Positions 15,168 to 24,335 of a stretch of 64,000 bases of DNA are shown here, piece after piece. A model generated the notes under the pieces. It did not search any database and was not told the origin of the DNA. It saw only the letters and a program-made list of their open reading frames with translations. This DNA comes from Flavobacteriales bacterium (lineage in GTDB: Bacteria > Bacteroidota > Bacteroidia > Flavobacteriales_F > PHOS-HE28), in assembly GCA_030584065.1 (NCBI GenBank), contig CP129489.1:3143497-3207496 (forward strand). The letters run 5' to 3'. The number at the start of each line of letters is the position of its first letter. The stretch's first letter is position 1. The position numbers and the translations under genes were made by a program.

Positions 15168-16394
15168 TTAGGTTCTGCGGTTCGCCAGCAGCACCGGCGC
15201 CTGCCCGTCGAAGGGGTTGTCCATCCGCCCGATGCTCTTCGCATCCATGCCGGCGGCGCGCATCACGGTGCGGTCGCCGAAGCGCTTGCGGATCTTGTCC
15301 ATGGCCTGGTAGAGGTTCATCGCCTCCTCGGTGTCGGTGAACACGTTCATCTGGTGCCCGCCGCCCACCAGGTGACTGAAGCGCACGCCGATCATGCGGA
15401 TGCGCTGCCGCCGGTCATACAGCGTGCGGAACTGCTCGTGCACCACGGGCAGGATCAGGTGGTCGCACGCCGTGTAGGGGATGCGCTGCTGCTTCAGGTG
15501 CGTGTTGAAGTCGGCGTAGCGGATCTTCACGGCCACGCAGCTGGTGAGCTTGCCGCCCTTGCGCAGCTGGAAGGCGAGGCTCTCGGCCATGGCGGTGAGC
15601 ATGCCCTTCAGCTTCACTACATCGATGGTGTCGCGCTCGAAGGTGCGCTCGGTGCTGATGCTCTTGCGCTCGTGCCAGGCCACCACGGGACTGTCGTCAA
15701 TGCCGTTGGCCTTGCGCCACAGCACCGGCCCGTGCTCGCCCAGCAGCCGTTGCATCAGGTCCATGGGCACCTCCTGCAGGGTGTGGATCTTCGCCACGCC
15801 CATGCTGCGCAACAGGTGCGCCGTCTTCTCGCCCACGCCGGGGATGCGCTCGATGGGCATCGGCGCCAGGAAGGGCTTCTCGGTGCCGCGCTCCACGTAC
15901 CATTCGCCGGCGCCGTTCTTGGCCTCGCCGGTGGCCACCTTGCTCACCGTCTTGTTGATGCTCAGCCCGAAGCTGTTCGGGAGCCCGCTCTCCTTCATGA
16001 TGCGTTGCCGGAGCTCGGCCGCCAGCTTGCGGCTGCCGTGGAACCGGTCGGTGCCGCTCAGGTCCACGTAGAACTCGTCCACGCTGCTCTTCTCGAAGAG
16101 CGGCACGCTGGCGCGGATGATCTCGGTCACCTCGTCGCTCTTCTTCAGGTAAGCGCCGCTGTCGCCGCGCAGGATGATCGCCTCGGGGCACAGCTGCTTG
16201 GCCATCTTCATGGGCATGGCGCTGCGCACTCCGAAGGCGCGGGCCTCGTAGCTGCAGCTGGCCACCACGCCGCGGTCGCTGTCGCTGCCGATGAGAACGG
16301 GCTTTCCATTCAGCTTCGGCTCGTGCAGGCGTTCCACGGAAACGAAGAAGGTATTGAGGTCGAGGTGGAGGATGGTGCGCTCGCTGTTCTTCAT
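15168..16394 (-). CDS. dinB: DNA polymerase IV (Y-family translesion polymerase)
   Basis: A 408-residue Y-family polymerase. The catalytic core is visible: ILHLDLNTFFVSVER (first Asp and the steric-gate region) at residues 8-22, and SSVDEFYVDLSG (Asp-Glu metal ligands) near residues 103-110. It also has the helix-hairpin-helix PIERIPGVGEKTAHLL and a C-terminal little-finger domain (RKSISTERTF). It copies past damaged bases with low fidelity. It has no LexA-like box that I could recognise; the 396 bases upstream hold a repeat. No beta-clamp-binding C-terminal pentapeptide was confidently identified. Confidence 0.95.
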   Translation of the reverse strand: MKNSERTILHLDLNTFFVSVERLHEPKLNGKPVLIGSDSDRGVVASCSYEARAFGVRSAMPMKMAKQLCPEAIILRGDSGAYLKKSDEVTEIIRASVPLFEKSSVDEFYVDLSGTDRFHGSRKLAAELRQRIMKESGLPNSFGLSINKTVSKVATGEAKNGAGEWYVERGTEKPFLAPMPIERIPGVGEKTAHLLRSMGVAKIHTLQEVPMDLMQRLLGEHGPVLWRKANGIDDSPVVAWHERKSISTERTFERDTIDVVKLKGMLTAMAESLAFQLRKGGKLTSCVAVKIRYADFNTHLKQQRIPYTACDHLILPVVHEQFRTLYDRRQRIRMIGVRFSHLVGGGHQMNVFTDTEEAMNLYQAMDKIRKRFGDRTVMRAAGMDAKSIGRMDNPFDGQAPVLLANRRT

Positions 16395-16738
16395 TCGTCA
16401 GGTCGATGACGTGCGTCGACGTTACAGGTGCGTTGGATGGGAGTCGATGGTTGGCCGCCAGCCGGGCTGTCCGCGTTAGCTGCCTCGGCTCAACGGGCGT
16501 GCTTGCCGCTCCGGTGGCTTCTCCCGGGCCTTGGTCCGGGATGGTCGCCTCCTCGCCGGCAGCACGCCTGCGCTTCGCCTTCGGCAGGCTATCACTTCCA
16601 CCCCTGACGGATTGACGCATAAGCCGTCAAGGAAGCGGCGAATAAGATAGCAGGCCGGTCCGCCTCCAGCAACGCCCGTCGCCGGCGAACCTCTTGATGG
16701 CTTGGTTGTTCGCCCTCCGTTCGCACCCAACCAGCGCC
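16395..16738. other. Gene-free stretch upstream of the suf locus
   Basis: About 340 bases without a credible gene. It holds the partial interspersed repeat at 16475-16605 and a short inverted repeat around 16607-16632 (TGACGG ... CCGTCA). It ends at the promoter of the first suf gene. Frames across it have repeat-like composition. Confidence 0.6.
16475..16605 (+). repeat. ~180-bp interspersed repeat, copy B (partial)
   Basis: Aligns by eye with 18694-18870: AGCTGCCTCGGCTCA, then GCTCCGGTGGCTTC, CGCCTCCTCGC, TGCGCTTCGCCTTCGGCA. It lacks the GGGCGT-initiated beginning and is more diverged than copies A and C. Confidence 0.6.
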
Positions 16739-16746
16739 TACCTTTG
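16739..16746 (+). promoter_or_regulatory. -7 box TACCTTTG of the sufA-sufB unit
   Basis: A perfect TAnnTTTG match, followed 13 bases later by the palindromic operator. The same box, TACCTTTG, precedes sufC with 14 bases to its operator, so the promoter architecture is duplicated. Confidence 0.65.
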
Positions 16747-16759
16747 CCACGCAATCTTG

Positions 16760-16776
16760 TTTAGACGAATTCTAAA
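16760..16776 (+). promoter_or_regulatory. Palindromic operator TTTAGA-N5-TCTAAA (suf site 1)
   Basis: An inverted repeat TTTAGA-CGAAT-TCTAAA downstream of the -7 box and 15 bases before the start at 16792. The same palindrome with a different 5-base centre lies before sufC. It also fits a 7-1-7 Fur/PerR-type layout (TTAGAxx-N-xxTCTAA). Its position at the transcription start favours repression. The regulator is not in the window. Confidence 0.75.
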
Positions 16777-16791
16777 TAAGGTCGACAAGCG

Positions 16792-17118
16792 ATGATCAAG
16801 GTCTCCGAACCCGCCAAGGCGGAAGTCACCAAGCTCCTGGGCCAGGAGGGCCGCGGCCCCAACCACTTCGTGCGCGTGGGCGTGAAGGGCGGCGGATGCA
16901 GCGGCCTGATGTACGACCTCACCTTCGACGACCAGCTGAAGGATGGCGACAAGGTCTTCGAGGACAACGGCGTGAAGGTGGTGGTGGACAAGAAGAGCCT
17001 GCTCTATCTGTTGGGCACCACCCTCGATTTCAGCGGCGGCCTCAATGGCAAGGGCTTCCAGTTCATCAACCCCAACGCCAACCGTACGTGCGGCTGTGGC
17101 GAGAGCTTCTCTATTTGA
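16792..17118 (+). CDS. sufA: Iron-sulfur cluster assembly A-type carrier (HesB/IscA/SufA family)
   Basis: A 108-residue A-type carrier. The three conserved cysteines are present: one in VKGGGCSGLMYDL and two in the C-terminal TCGCGESFSI, with the usual GFQFINPNA strand between them. It accepts [2Fe-2S] or [4Fe-4S] clusters from the SufBCD scaffold and passes them to target enzymes. It is the first gene of the suf locus, preceded by a -7 box and a palindromic operator, and followed by a repeat and then sufB. The symbol is given by context, since A-type carriers are hard to split into SufA, IscA and ErpA. Confidence 0.9.
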   Translation: MIKVSEPAKAEVTKLLGQEGRGPNHFVRVGVKGGGCSGLMYDLTFDDQLKDGDKVFEDNGVKVVVDKKSLLYLLGTTLDFSGGLNGKGFQFINPNANRTCGCGESFSI

Positions 17119-17120
17119 GG

Positions 17121-17234
17121 TTCACTACAGAGGCACTAAGAGCACAGAGGAAATCCAATGACAAAGTCCACAAGAGCAGCACGGTCGAACAGGGAATTCG
17201 CATTCTCTGTGTCCTCTGTGCCTCTGTGGTAAAG
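17121..17234. repeat. CACAGAGGCAC-type inverted-repeat element, copy 1
   Basis: The left arm (17121-17153, TTCACTACAGAGGCAC...) and right arm (17203-17234, ...GTGCCTCTGTGGTAAAG) are imperfect inverted repeats about 32 bases long. A related element lies at 49882-49968. This copy fills the sufA-sufB gap and ends five bases before the sufB start. Similar 'ACCACAGAGGCACAGAG' elements are widespread in environmental bacteria. Confidence 0.75.
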
Positions 17235-17239
17235 TACTC

Positions 17240-18688
<1,449 letters not shown>

Positions 18689-18693
18689 GTAGT

Positions 18694-18870
18694 TGGGCGT
18701 ACCCCCGTCCCAAATGCGGCCGGGGTCGCGTGCTTCGCTGTAGTTGCCTCGGTTCAGCGGGCATGGCTCCGTCTCCGGTGGCTTCCTCCGGTCGCCTCCT
18801 CGCTCGCGCCATGCCTGCGCTTCACCTTCGGCAAGCTGCCGCTCCGCCCGCTCACGCGCCACACCAAGAC
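18694..18870 (+). repeat. ~180-bp interspersed repeat, copy C
   Basis: Begins GGGCGTACCCCCG six bases after the sufB stop and ends at CTCACGCGCC. It matches copy A (14209-14386, opposite strand) along its whole length with scattered substitutions and short gaps. Its insertion point marks the break in the suf locus. Confidence 0.75.
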
Positions 18871-18902
18871 TTACTGCACTACCCAAGCCCGAGCGGTTCC
18901 AC

Positions 18903-18910
18903 TACCTTTG
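18903..18910 (+). promoter_or_regulatory. -7 box TACCTTTG of the DUF433/PIN pair
   Basis: A perfect TAnnTTTG match ending seven bases before the ATG at 18918, so the transcript would be leaderless or nearly so. Confidence 0.55.
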
Positions 18911-18917
18911 TTACATC

Positions 18918-19154
18918 ATGGAATGGCGCGATCACATCGTATCCGATAAAGAGGTGCTGCATGGTAAGCCGGTGATCAAAGGCACACGCATCTCCGTGGA
19001 GCTGATCCTGGAACTGCTCGCCGAAGGATGGTCCGAGGCGCAGGTGCTCGAAAGTTACCCGAACATCACAGCGGAAGACCTGAAGGCCGTGTTCGCTTAT
19101 CTCCGTGATGGGATGCACCAAGCGATGTATCTGCCCCTGCGCCGCACTGCCTGA
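18918..19154 (+). CDS. DUF433 antitoxin-like protein
   Basis: A 78-residue protein that is a complete DUF433 domain: HGKPVIKGTRISVELILELL, then a helix and SYPNITAEDLKAVFAYLRD. DUF433 (COG2442) has a winged-helix fold and is the usual antitoxin partner of DUF5615 PIN-like toxins. The next gene, which starts inside its stop (TGATG), is exactly such a protein. It should bind the toxin and probably its own promoter. Placed inside the split suf locus. Confidence 0.88.
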   Translation: MEWRDHIVSDKEVLHGKPVIKGTRISVELILELLAEGWSEAQVLESYPNITAEDLKAVFAYLRDGMHQAMYLPLRRTA

Positions 19155-19504
19155 TGCACTTCCTGGCCAACGAGAACTTCCCCGCTCCGGGCATCGCCCT
19201 GCTCCGCAGTGCAGGGTACGACCTCACCAGCATTCGCGAGACGGCTCCGGGTGTCTCGGACCATGTGGTGATAGCCATGGCACGAACCGAAAGCCGTGTG
19301 ATCCTGACGTTTGACAAAGACTACGGGGAGATCATCTTCAAGGAAGGGATCGAAAACCCGCCTGCTGTCGTGTTCTTCCGTCATCGCGGCAAGGACCCAT
19401 TGGCCGCAGCCACCCTGTTGCTCGATCTGTTGGCACAAGGCACTGCTATCCTTGGCCGGTTCACGGTGATCGAAGAAGGCGGTCTGCGGCAACGTACCTA
19501 TTGA
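19154..19504 (+). CDS. DUF5615 PIN-like toxin
   Basis: A 116-residue PIN-like protein (COG4634/DUF5615). The conserved acidic residues expected of this nuclease fold are seen in FLANENFP (usually an Asp or Glu there), SIRETAPGVSDHVV and LTFDKDYGEIIF. It is likely an RNase toxin held in check by the DUF433 protein; start and stop overlap by one base, a translational-coupling arrangement typical of toxin-antitoxin pairs. The first position has Asn-Glu in place of the more usual Asp-Glu, so activity is not certain. Confidence 0.87.
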   Translation: MHFLANENFPAPGIALLRSAGYDLTSIRETAPGVSDHVVIAMARTESRVILTFDKDYGEIIFKEGIENPPAVVFFRHRGKDPLAAATLLLDLLAQGTAILGRFTVIEEGGLRQRTY

Positions 19505-19677
19505 GCATGCCTGGGCCGCGATGTTCATTGAGCGCTTGTAGGCCGAATACACAGGCAATGCGATCTGGTGGTAACGAGCATGCCTCACGGTCGTTGAGTC
19601 AGTGATGACTCCTCGCAACGTACACCCGTTGCATATCTTCGATATACCGGAGACCCTTGCCGTCCTCGGTTCTTGGC

Positions 19678-20295
19678 ATGAAACGAATGATCATGTTGTG
19701 CGTTGGCATTGCGACCTTGTATGTCGCCGGTGCTGCCAAAGTGCTGACTGCCGAAGGGGTGAAGACGGCCAATGCCAATATCACCGCCTCCGAATTGATC
19801 GAGACCAACGAGAAGGCGGTGAACGAGGTGTACCTGGCCACCATTGGTAAGGATGTGGATGGCTTCACGACCACCCAAGCCGTTGACCTATTCGCGATCG
19901 CCAACCAATGCCCGATGGTTGGCGGCAACGCAGTGTTCAAAGCCCGCTCGCTCTACTGGCTCATCGATGACAGCTACGACTTCGATGACCAGGCACTCTG
20001 TCTCCAACATGGTATCCTTGTCAAGAGCCTGACCGCTCTGCCGATCAATGCGGTCACCGTGGTGCCTAACCCCGCCGTTGACGAAGCCACACTGGTGCTC
20101 GACCGCGAATTGGATGAACCCGGAAGCTTCGTCGTGTATGATGCCGTGGGAGCCGAGGTGATGCGGCAGGTCGTGCCGATCGAGATGCCCCGCTTGGCGT
20201 TCAGCACGGCATCACTTGCTCCGGCCCTTTATCACTACCAAGTGCGAGGTCCTTCTGGGGTCATTGGTGTGGGTAAGCTCACGATCGTCCGCTGA
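19678..20295 (+). CDS. Small T9SS sorting-domain protein
   Basis: A 205-residue secreted protein with a signal peptide (MKRMIMLCVGIATLYVAGA). The central region has IANQCPMVGGNAVFKARSLY, then two acidic strands and two cysteines. A C-terminal T9SS-type sorting domain follows (VVPNPAVDEATLVLDREL ... ALYHYQVRGPSG). No catalytic motif was found. It is short for a cargo protein and may be a remnant or a small surface component. The start at 19678 is chosen because it begins the signal peptide. Confidence 0.7.
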   Translation: MKRMIMLCVGIATLYVAGAAKVLTAEGVKTANANITASELIETNEKAVNEVYLATIGKDVDGFTTTQAVDLFAIANQCPMVGGNAVFKARSLYWLIDDSYDFDDQALCLQHGILVKSLTALPINAVTVVPNPAVDEATLVLDRELDEPGSFVVYDAVGAEVMRQVVPIEMPRLAFSTASLAPALYHYQVRGPSGVIGVGKLTIVR

Positions 20296-20310
20296 GGTCG
20301 GCGCTGCGCG

Positions 20311-21822
20311 ATGGTCCGGCTGGCGTTTCGTGTTTGTTTCTGCTTCGGTTTGATACAAGGGTTGATGCCCTTGCATCAAATTCAGGCCCAGCAAGGTTTG
20401 AACAACCTGTGGACCGGAGGGTACGCCAGTTGGGCTCCTCCCCCTTCGGGTGGAGTTGACATGGATTTCCAGAGTGGAGCCCTAACCATTACGACATTGA
20501 GCAGGACTGTTGACTATCAACGGACCGTAGCCAATATCAGCGATGCTAATGGCAATTTGTTGTTCAGCACAAATGGACTCATTGTGGCCGACGCAAATGG
20601 TGACACCATGTTCAATGGGGCTGGGCTGAACCCAGGCAACTACGCTGACAACAGTCCCTACGGACTAGTTCTCGCTCAAGGCGCTTTGATACTTCCCAGG
20701 CCAGATTCACCAAGTGAGTACTACATACTGCACATGACCGTGGACAATGAATTGGTGATCAACGCGGAACAATTGTACTTGACCACGGTCGATATGAGTT
20801 TGGGAGGTGGCTTGGGTGCCGTGGTGAACAAGAACCAGGTGATCCTGAGTGATGATTTGAACTTGGGATACTTGACCGCAGTGCGGCATGCCAATGGCCG
20901 CGATTGGTGGGCCTTCTGTCACAAACTGAACACTAACGCTTACTACAGATTCATCGTCACTCCTTCAGGTATAAGTTTGGATGGCACCCAATCAATTGGC
21001 ATGACACGACCTGCGGATAATGGACAGGCGTGCTTTTCTCCAGATGGCAGCAAGTTCGCCTATTATTGGGGTGAGCAGGACCTGGACATCTTTGATTTCG
21101 ATCGATGCACGGGCCTGTTTTCAAACCCGGTCTTTATCCCGATCAATGACTACAACGGGGCAGGTGGTGTGGCCTTCTCCTCTAATGGGCGCTATGTGTA
21201 TGTGTCCTCGTTCTTCGACATGTACCAGTTCGATACGGAGGCTGCTGATGTGGCCTCATCCATGGTGCACATCGCCGTATGGGACAGTACCTATTCACCC
21301 AGCCCACCCTTCGCCACTTTATTCAATATCGCCCAACTCGCACCTGACGGAAAGATCTATGTCAGTACAGACAACACGACTCTAGTCTTACACGTGATCC
21401 ACTCGCCTGATTCGGCAGGCGTGGCTTGCAACATCGAACAGCACGGCATAGACCTTCCGCGCTACTTCGGCAACTCACTGCCCAACCACCCCAACTACCA
21501 CCTGGGCCCAGTGGATGGCAGCGTGTGCGACAGTTTGGGGATCAACAATGGTATGTCTTCCCTGGCTGCAGAAGGGCTGCGCATTCAGGCCTACCCGAAC
21601 CCGAGCATTGGCGCGTTCACCCTAAGCTACCCTTCCATTGGGCAGATCGGCGTCATGGAAGTGCGCGACCTGGAGGGCAAGCTCATCCTACACGAGCGCT
21701 TACCACCCTGGAGCCAGGTGCATCAGGTGCAACTCGTCGGGGCATCCCCTGGCATGTACCATTGCAGGATCAGCTGGGGTCCGCGTTCGGTATCCACCCG
21801 CATAATGGTCGTTGAGCCATGA
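20311..21822 (+). CDS. T9SS sorting-domain protein with WD40-like repeats
   Basis: A 503-residue secreted protein. A signal peptide covers residues ~1-26, followed by a WD40/TolB-like beta-propeller region: ISDANGNLLFSTNG, CFSPDGSKFAYYWG, VAFSSNGRYVYVSSFFDMYQ and APDGKIYVS. The C-terminal ~75 residues are a T9SS type A sorting domain (IQAYPNPSIGAFTLSYP ... GMYHCRISWG). The base composition is noticeably more AT-rich than that of its neighbours, which suggests later arrival. It ends with an ATGA overlap onto the next small gene. Confidence 0.82.
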   Translation: MVRLAFRVCFCFGLIQGLMPLHQIQAQQGLNNLWTGGYASWAPPPSGGVDMDFQSGALTITTLSRTVDYQRTVANISDANGNLLFSTNGLIVADANGDTMFNGAGLNPGNYADNSPYGLVLAQGALILPRPDSPSEYYILHMTVDNELVINAEQLYLTTVDMSLGGGLGAVVNKNQVILSDDLNLGYLTAVRHANGRDWWAFCHKLNTNAYYRFIVTPSGISLDGTQSIGMTRPADNGQACFSPDGSKFAYYWGEQDLDIFDFDRCTGLFSNPVFIPINDYNGAGGVAFSSNGRYVYVSSFFDMYQFDTEAADVASSMVHIAVWDSTYSPSPPFATLFNIAQLAPDGKIYVSTDNTTLVLHVIHSPDSAGVACNIEQHGIDLPRYFGNSLPNHPNYHLGPVDGSVCDSLGINNGMSSLAAEGLRIQAYPNPSIGAFTLSYPSIGQIGVMEVRDLEGKLILHERLPPWSQVHQVQLVGASPGMYHCRISWGPRSVSTRIMVVEP

Positions 21823-22112
21823 ACCCGCGCTTAATGCTCTTCCTGCTGGTGCTTTGTCCGTTCACGGCCTTTGCACAAGCTCCTACCATGACGGATACTG
21901 ACAGCTCGGCGACCGCGCTCGAATGGAACTCGCCCACACGGGCCGTGCTGCTGGCCAACAAGCCCGAGCGCTTGACCCAGGCGGTGTGGCTGGAGATGAT
22001 GCGGAAGCCGCTGAACAGGAGCTTGTACCCCTTGCGGGTAACGCGGGAGATGCTGGATACACTGGATACGAAAGCGTTGGATCTGCGCTTCCGGTACGAG
22101 ATGACCCCATAA
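21819..22112 (+). CDS. Small secreted protein of unknown function
   Basis: A 97-residue protein whose start codon overlaps the stop of the T9SS gene (ATGA), indicating translational coupling. Residues 1-20 (MNPRLMLFLLVLCPFTAFAQ) form a clear signal peptide. The mature part is about 77 residues, charged and probably helical (RLTQAVWLEMMRKPLNRSL). I recognise no family. It ends 160 bases before sufC, in front of the suf promoter. Confidence 0.6.
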   Translation: MNPRLMLFLLVLCPFTAFAQAPTMTDTDSSATALEWNSPTRAVLLANKPERLTQAVWLEMMRKPLNRSLYPLRVTREMLDTLDTKALDLRFRYEMTP

Positions 22113-22201
22113 GTGGCGCATATTGCGGCCCATGGACAGGCTCAGCGTTGAGCGTGGGGCCTGGCGAACCTCCGGGTAGTTCAGCTTGTTCTTCGGCCAC
22201 C

Positions 22202-22232
22202 TTGGCCGCTCTCCTGCAACAGCCTACCTTTG
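22202..22232 (+). promoter_or_regulatory. sufC: sufC promoter (TTGG ... TACCTTTG)
   Basis: A -33-type TTGG at 22202-22205 and a perfect -7 box TACCTTTG at 22225-22232, with 19 bases between them, fit the Bacteroidota promoter consensus. The operator follows at 22247. Confidence 0.65.
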
Positions 22233-22246
22233 CGCCACACTAATAG

Positions 22247-22263
22247 TTTAGAATCGTTCTAAA
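22247..22263 (+). promoter_or_regulatory. sufC: Palindromic operator TTTAGA-N5-TCTAAA (suf site 2)
   Basis: TTTAGA-ATCGT-TCTAAA, nine bases before the sufC ATG, repeats the palindrome found before sufA. Flanking bases (G before, AAG after) are also shared. It would block initiation from the box at 22225 if bound by a repressor. Confidence 0.78.
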
Positions 22264-22272
22264 CAAGACCGC

Positions 22273-23015
<743 letters not shown>

Positions 23016-23019
<4 letters not shown>

Positions 23020-24335
23020 TCGATCCGATGATCAGAAAATCAGACGATCAGATGATCACTGCTACATCGACCGATACCAAGGCCACCGTGCTCCCGCAGC
23101 TCGAGGGAAGCACCTGGCCCGGTGCCGCCGAAGCACTCGCCCAGGTGCACACGCTGCCTGTCCCCACCAGCAAGACCGAAGCGTGGAAATACACCCGCGT
23201 GGGCAAGCTGTTCAACCAGCCCTATGCCGCACCGACGGGTGATGCGAACGTGGCGCTACCCGCCCGCCTTCCCTTCGAGGCCGCACGCGTGGTCTTCGTG
23301 AACGGGCACTTCCGCGCCGATCTGAGCGATGACCTGAAAACGCAGAAAGGCCTCGTCATCGACAGCCTGAAGCATCACCTCACGCACGGCCCCGTGAAGG
23401 AGCACTACGGCACGCTGGCACCCACTGGCGAGCGCCTCTTCACCGCCATGAACACCGCCGCACCCACGGACGGCATGATCCTGCTGGTGACCAAGGGCGT
23501 GAAGGTGGAGCGGCCGATCCACGTCCTGCATGTCACCACGTGGGAGCGCCAGCTGGTGCAGCCCCGCGACCTGTTCATGCTGCACGAAGGCGCCGAGGCG
23601 GAGGTGATCGTCGAACATGTAGCGGCGCCCTTCGACTCCGCTCAGGGAACGCCGCAGTCTCTCGTCAACAGCGTGCGCGAATGTGTGGTGAGTGAAGGCG
23701 CGCGCCTCACGATCCATAAGCTGCAGCACGAGGTGAACGGGCCGGCGAACATCAGCTTCGAGGGTGTGCGCGTGGCATCGAAAGGCCACTTCAGCCTGAG
23801 CACCACGACACTCAATGGCGCACTGATCCGCAATGACGTGAGCGTCTCCCTCGCCGGTCCTGAGGCGCATGCGGAACTGAACGGCGTGTACCTGCTGAAC
23901 GGCACCACGCACTGCGACAACCACACCTACATCGGTCACGACGTGCCGGACTGCACCAGCGACGAGCTCTACAAGGGCATCGTGGCCGGCAAGGGCACCA
24001 GCGTGTTCAATGGCAAGGTGTACGTGAAACAGGACGCGCAGCGCACGCGGGCCTACCAGAGCAACGCGAACATCCTGCTGGGCGACGACGCCAAGGTGTA
24101 CACCAAGCCCGAGCTGGAGATCTACGCCGACGACGTGAAGTGCAGCCACGGGTGCACGATCGGTCGCCTGGACGAGAAGGGACTGTTCTACCTGCGCAGC
24201 CGTGGGGTGAGCGAGGCCGAGGCGCGCAAGCTCATGGCCCATGCCTTCATCACTGAGGTGGTGGAGCGGGTGCAGAACGAGGAGTGGAAGGCGGTGTTGA
24301 CGGCGCTGATCGACAACAAACTCGCACACCTGTGA
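23016..24335 (+). CDS. sufD: Fe-S cluster assembly protein SufD
   Basis: A 439-residue SufD. Family landmarks are SKTEAWKYTR near the N-terminus, HCDNHTYIGHD and KCSHGCTIGRLDEKGLFYLRSRG near the C-terminus. The latter contains the His and Cys positions used by the scaffold. The start is taken as the GTG in the GTGA overlap with sufC; an ATG at 23028 or 23052 is possible because the first ~14 codons are made of GATC-repeat text. Residues 205-211 (PFDSAQG) are encoded by a palindromic repeat inserted in frame. It ends with a GTGA overlap onto sufS. Confidence 0.95.
23017..23055. repeat. GATC-type repeat at the sufC/sufD junction
   Basis: TGATCGATCCGATGATCAG and GATCAGATGATC strings resemble the intergenic repeats at 7134-7186 and 53327-53360. 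Here they supply the first codons of sufD. Confidence 0.55.
23628..23647 (+). repeat. CCCTTCGAC...CTCAGGG palindromic repeat within sufD
   Basis: The 20-base string CCCTTCGACTCCGCTCAGGG belongs to a short palindromic family that is usually intergenic. Here it is translated as PFDSAQG without disrupting the sufD frame. Related copies lie at 25387-25405 and 25610-25633. Confidence 0.7.

Noticed and set aside
19595-19610. GAGTCA-N4-TGACTC palindrome before the 205-residue T9SS gene
   Set aside because: Only six-base arms, no second copy found and no clear promoter next to it; not enough to call an operator.
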